Shown here in pieces: positions 63,413 through 64,000 of a DNA stretch of 64,000 nucleotides. The DNA comes from Ideonella paludis (lineage in GTDB: Bacteria > Pseudomonadota > Gammaproteobacteria > Burkholderiales > Burkholderiaceae_C). A program made the position numbers and the translations under genes. The stretch spans positions 124,001 to 188,000 of the forward strand of contig NZ_JAGQDG010000005.1 of NCBI RefSeq assembly GCF_018069865.1, in the 5' to 3' direction. Positions within the stretch are counted from its first letter, which is position 1. Every line of letters begins with the position of its first letter. The notes under the pieces were generated by a model. That model was given only the letters and a program-made list of their open reading frames with translations, was not told where the DNA came from and did no database searches.

Positions 63413-64000
63413 TCAGTTGCTGGTGGTGGGCAGGCTGAAGTCTTGGCCCAGGCCAGGCATCTCCACCGTCATGCCTTTGTAGTTGCGGCACTTCACGGTG
63501 GTGCCACTGCCGTCGGGCAAGGGCTCTTCACGCACATAGGTGGGGATGATGGGCAGCTTGCCCAAGCCGCCCAGGCCATCCACGATGAAGGTGGGCACGG
63601 CCGGGCCGCTGATCCAGCCGCGCAGGCCTTCATAGAGCTCCAGCATGCGGCGGTGCGGCACGATGAAGTGGTGAGCGCCTTCCACCATGTCGGTGGAATA
63701 CACATAGTAAGGACGCACGCCCATCTCAATGGTCTGCATGAACAGCTCGCGCATCACTTCCACGCTGTCATTCACCCCCTTCAGGCAGACGGTTTGCAGG
63801 CCCATCATGATGCCGGCCTTCTGCAGCATCTTCACGCGCTGGCGCAGCAGCGGGGTGATCTCTTTGTGGTGGTTGATGTGGATGTTGACCATCTGCACGC
63901 GGTGCTTTTCCAGCACGGCGCACAGCTCGGGCGTGATGCGGGTGGGCAGTTGCACCACCATGCGCGAGCCCATGCGCAAAAAGCGCACATGCGGGGCGCG
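63413..64000 (-). CDS. kamA: Lysine 2,3-aminomutase, 5' end beyond window
   Basis: C-terminal 195 residues of a radical SAM/PLP lysine 2,3-aminomutase, converting L-lysine to beta-lysine. Visible: HVRFLRMGSRMVVQLPTRIT, VQMVNIHINHHKEIT, MGLQTVCLKGVNDSV, YYVYSTDMVEGAHHF and a PLP-Lys-type GGLGKLPIIPTYV near the C terminus. The SAM-binding CxxxCxxC lies outside the window. First gene of the operon within view. Confidence 0.93.
   Translation of the reverse strand, partial: RAPHVRFLRMGSRMVVQLPTRITPELCAVLEKHRVQMVNIHINHHKEITPLLRQRVKMLQKAGIMMGLQTVCLKGVNDSVEVMRELFMQTIEMGVRPYYVYSTDMVEGAHHFIVPHRRMLELYEGLRGWISGPAVPTFIVDGLGGLGKLPIIPTYVREEPLPDGSGTTVKCRNYKGMTVEMPGLGQDFSLPTTSN

Overview
The window is GC-rich DNA of a Gram-negative bacterium, most likely a betaproteobacterium of the order Burkholderiales (Rubrivivax/Ideonella/Roseateles/Inhella-like). 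This is inferred from an AKKAAPAKK-rich histone-like SWIB protein, an FNR-type regulator with short Pta and AckA, lipid A-modifying EptA, TonB and Aot-type uptake genes and Burkholderiales-type small proteins. No rRNA, tRNA or CRISPR array was seen.

Layout. 1-2.4 kb: operon (minus) of an FNR-like regulator, phosphate acetyltransferase and acetate kinase (cut by the window edge). 2.5-13.9 kb: housekeeping and signalling genes (uvrA, a diguanylate cyclase, a hybrid histidine kinase, a SWIB/H1-like protein, an M48 protease, moaC, a hemolysin III-like protein). 13.9-17.1 kb: divergent glpD and glpK, glpD carrying an in-frame repeat insertion. 17.1-19.1 kb: three small genes of unknown role. 19.1-19.6 kb: a gene-free stretch whose core (19295-19530) folds as a large multibranched RNA closed by a 27-bp helix, just upstream of dbpA. 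21-29.6 kb: a DUF805 protein, a PAP2/EptA lipid A modification pair, a second hybrid kinase, a DMT exporter and an orphan degenerate ABC ATPase.

29.6-38 kb: a probable cyanophycin-use locus. A TonB-dependent receptor diverges from an exported cyanophycinase, followed by an aotJQMOP-like operon (binding protein, two permeases, CphZ/AotO-type dipeptide hydrolase, ATPase). The inferred route is outer-membrane uptake, depolymerisation to beta-Asp-Arg, inner-membrane import and hydrolysis to Asp and Arg. 38-49.8 kb: a small beta-barrel protein, a Tgl-type transglutaminase, a large Cache/PAS/GGDEF protein, panE, a tricorn-like protease, a 264-bp MITE-like element abutting an MtfA-like peptidase, and exoD.

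50.1-57.6 kb: a sedentary integron. Thirteen attC-bounded cassettes, all on the minus strand, end at a Rho-independent terminator. An attI-like junction and a LexA-like palindrome lie before a divergent intI that is cut off before its catalytic residues, so the array is probably frozen unless an integrase acts in trans. Most cassette products are unrecognised.

57.7-64 kb: a minus-strand operon for lysine degradation through 3,5-diaminohexanoate (kamA-kdd-kamB-kamD-kamE-kal-kce), a B12-dependent route best known from fermenting anaerobes.
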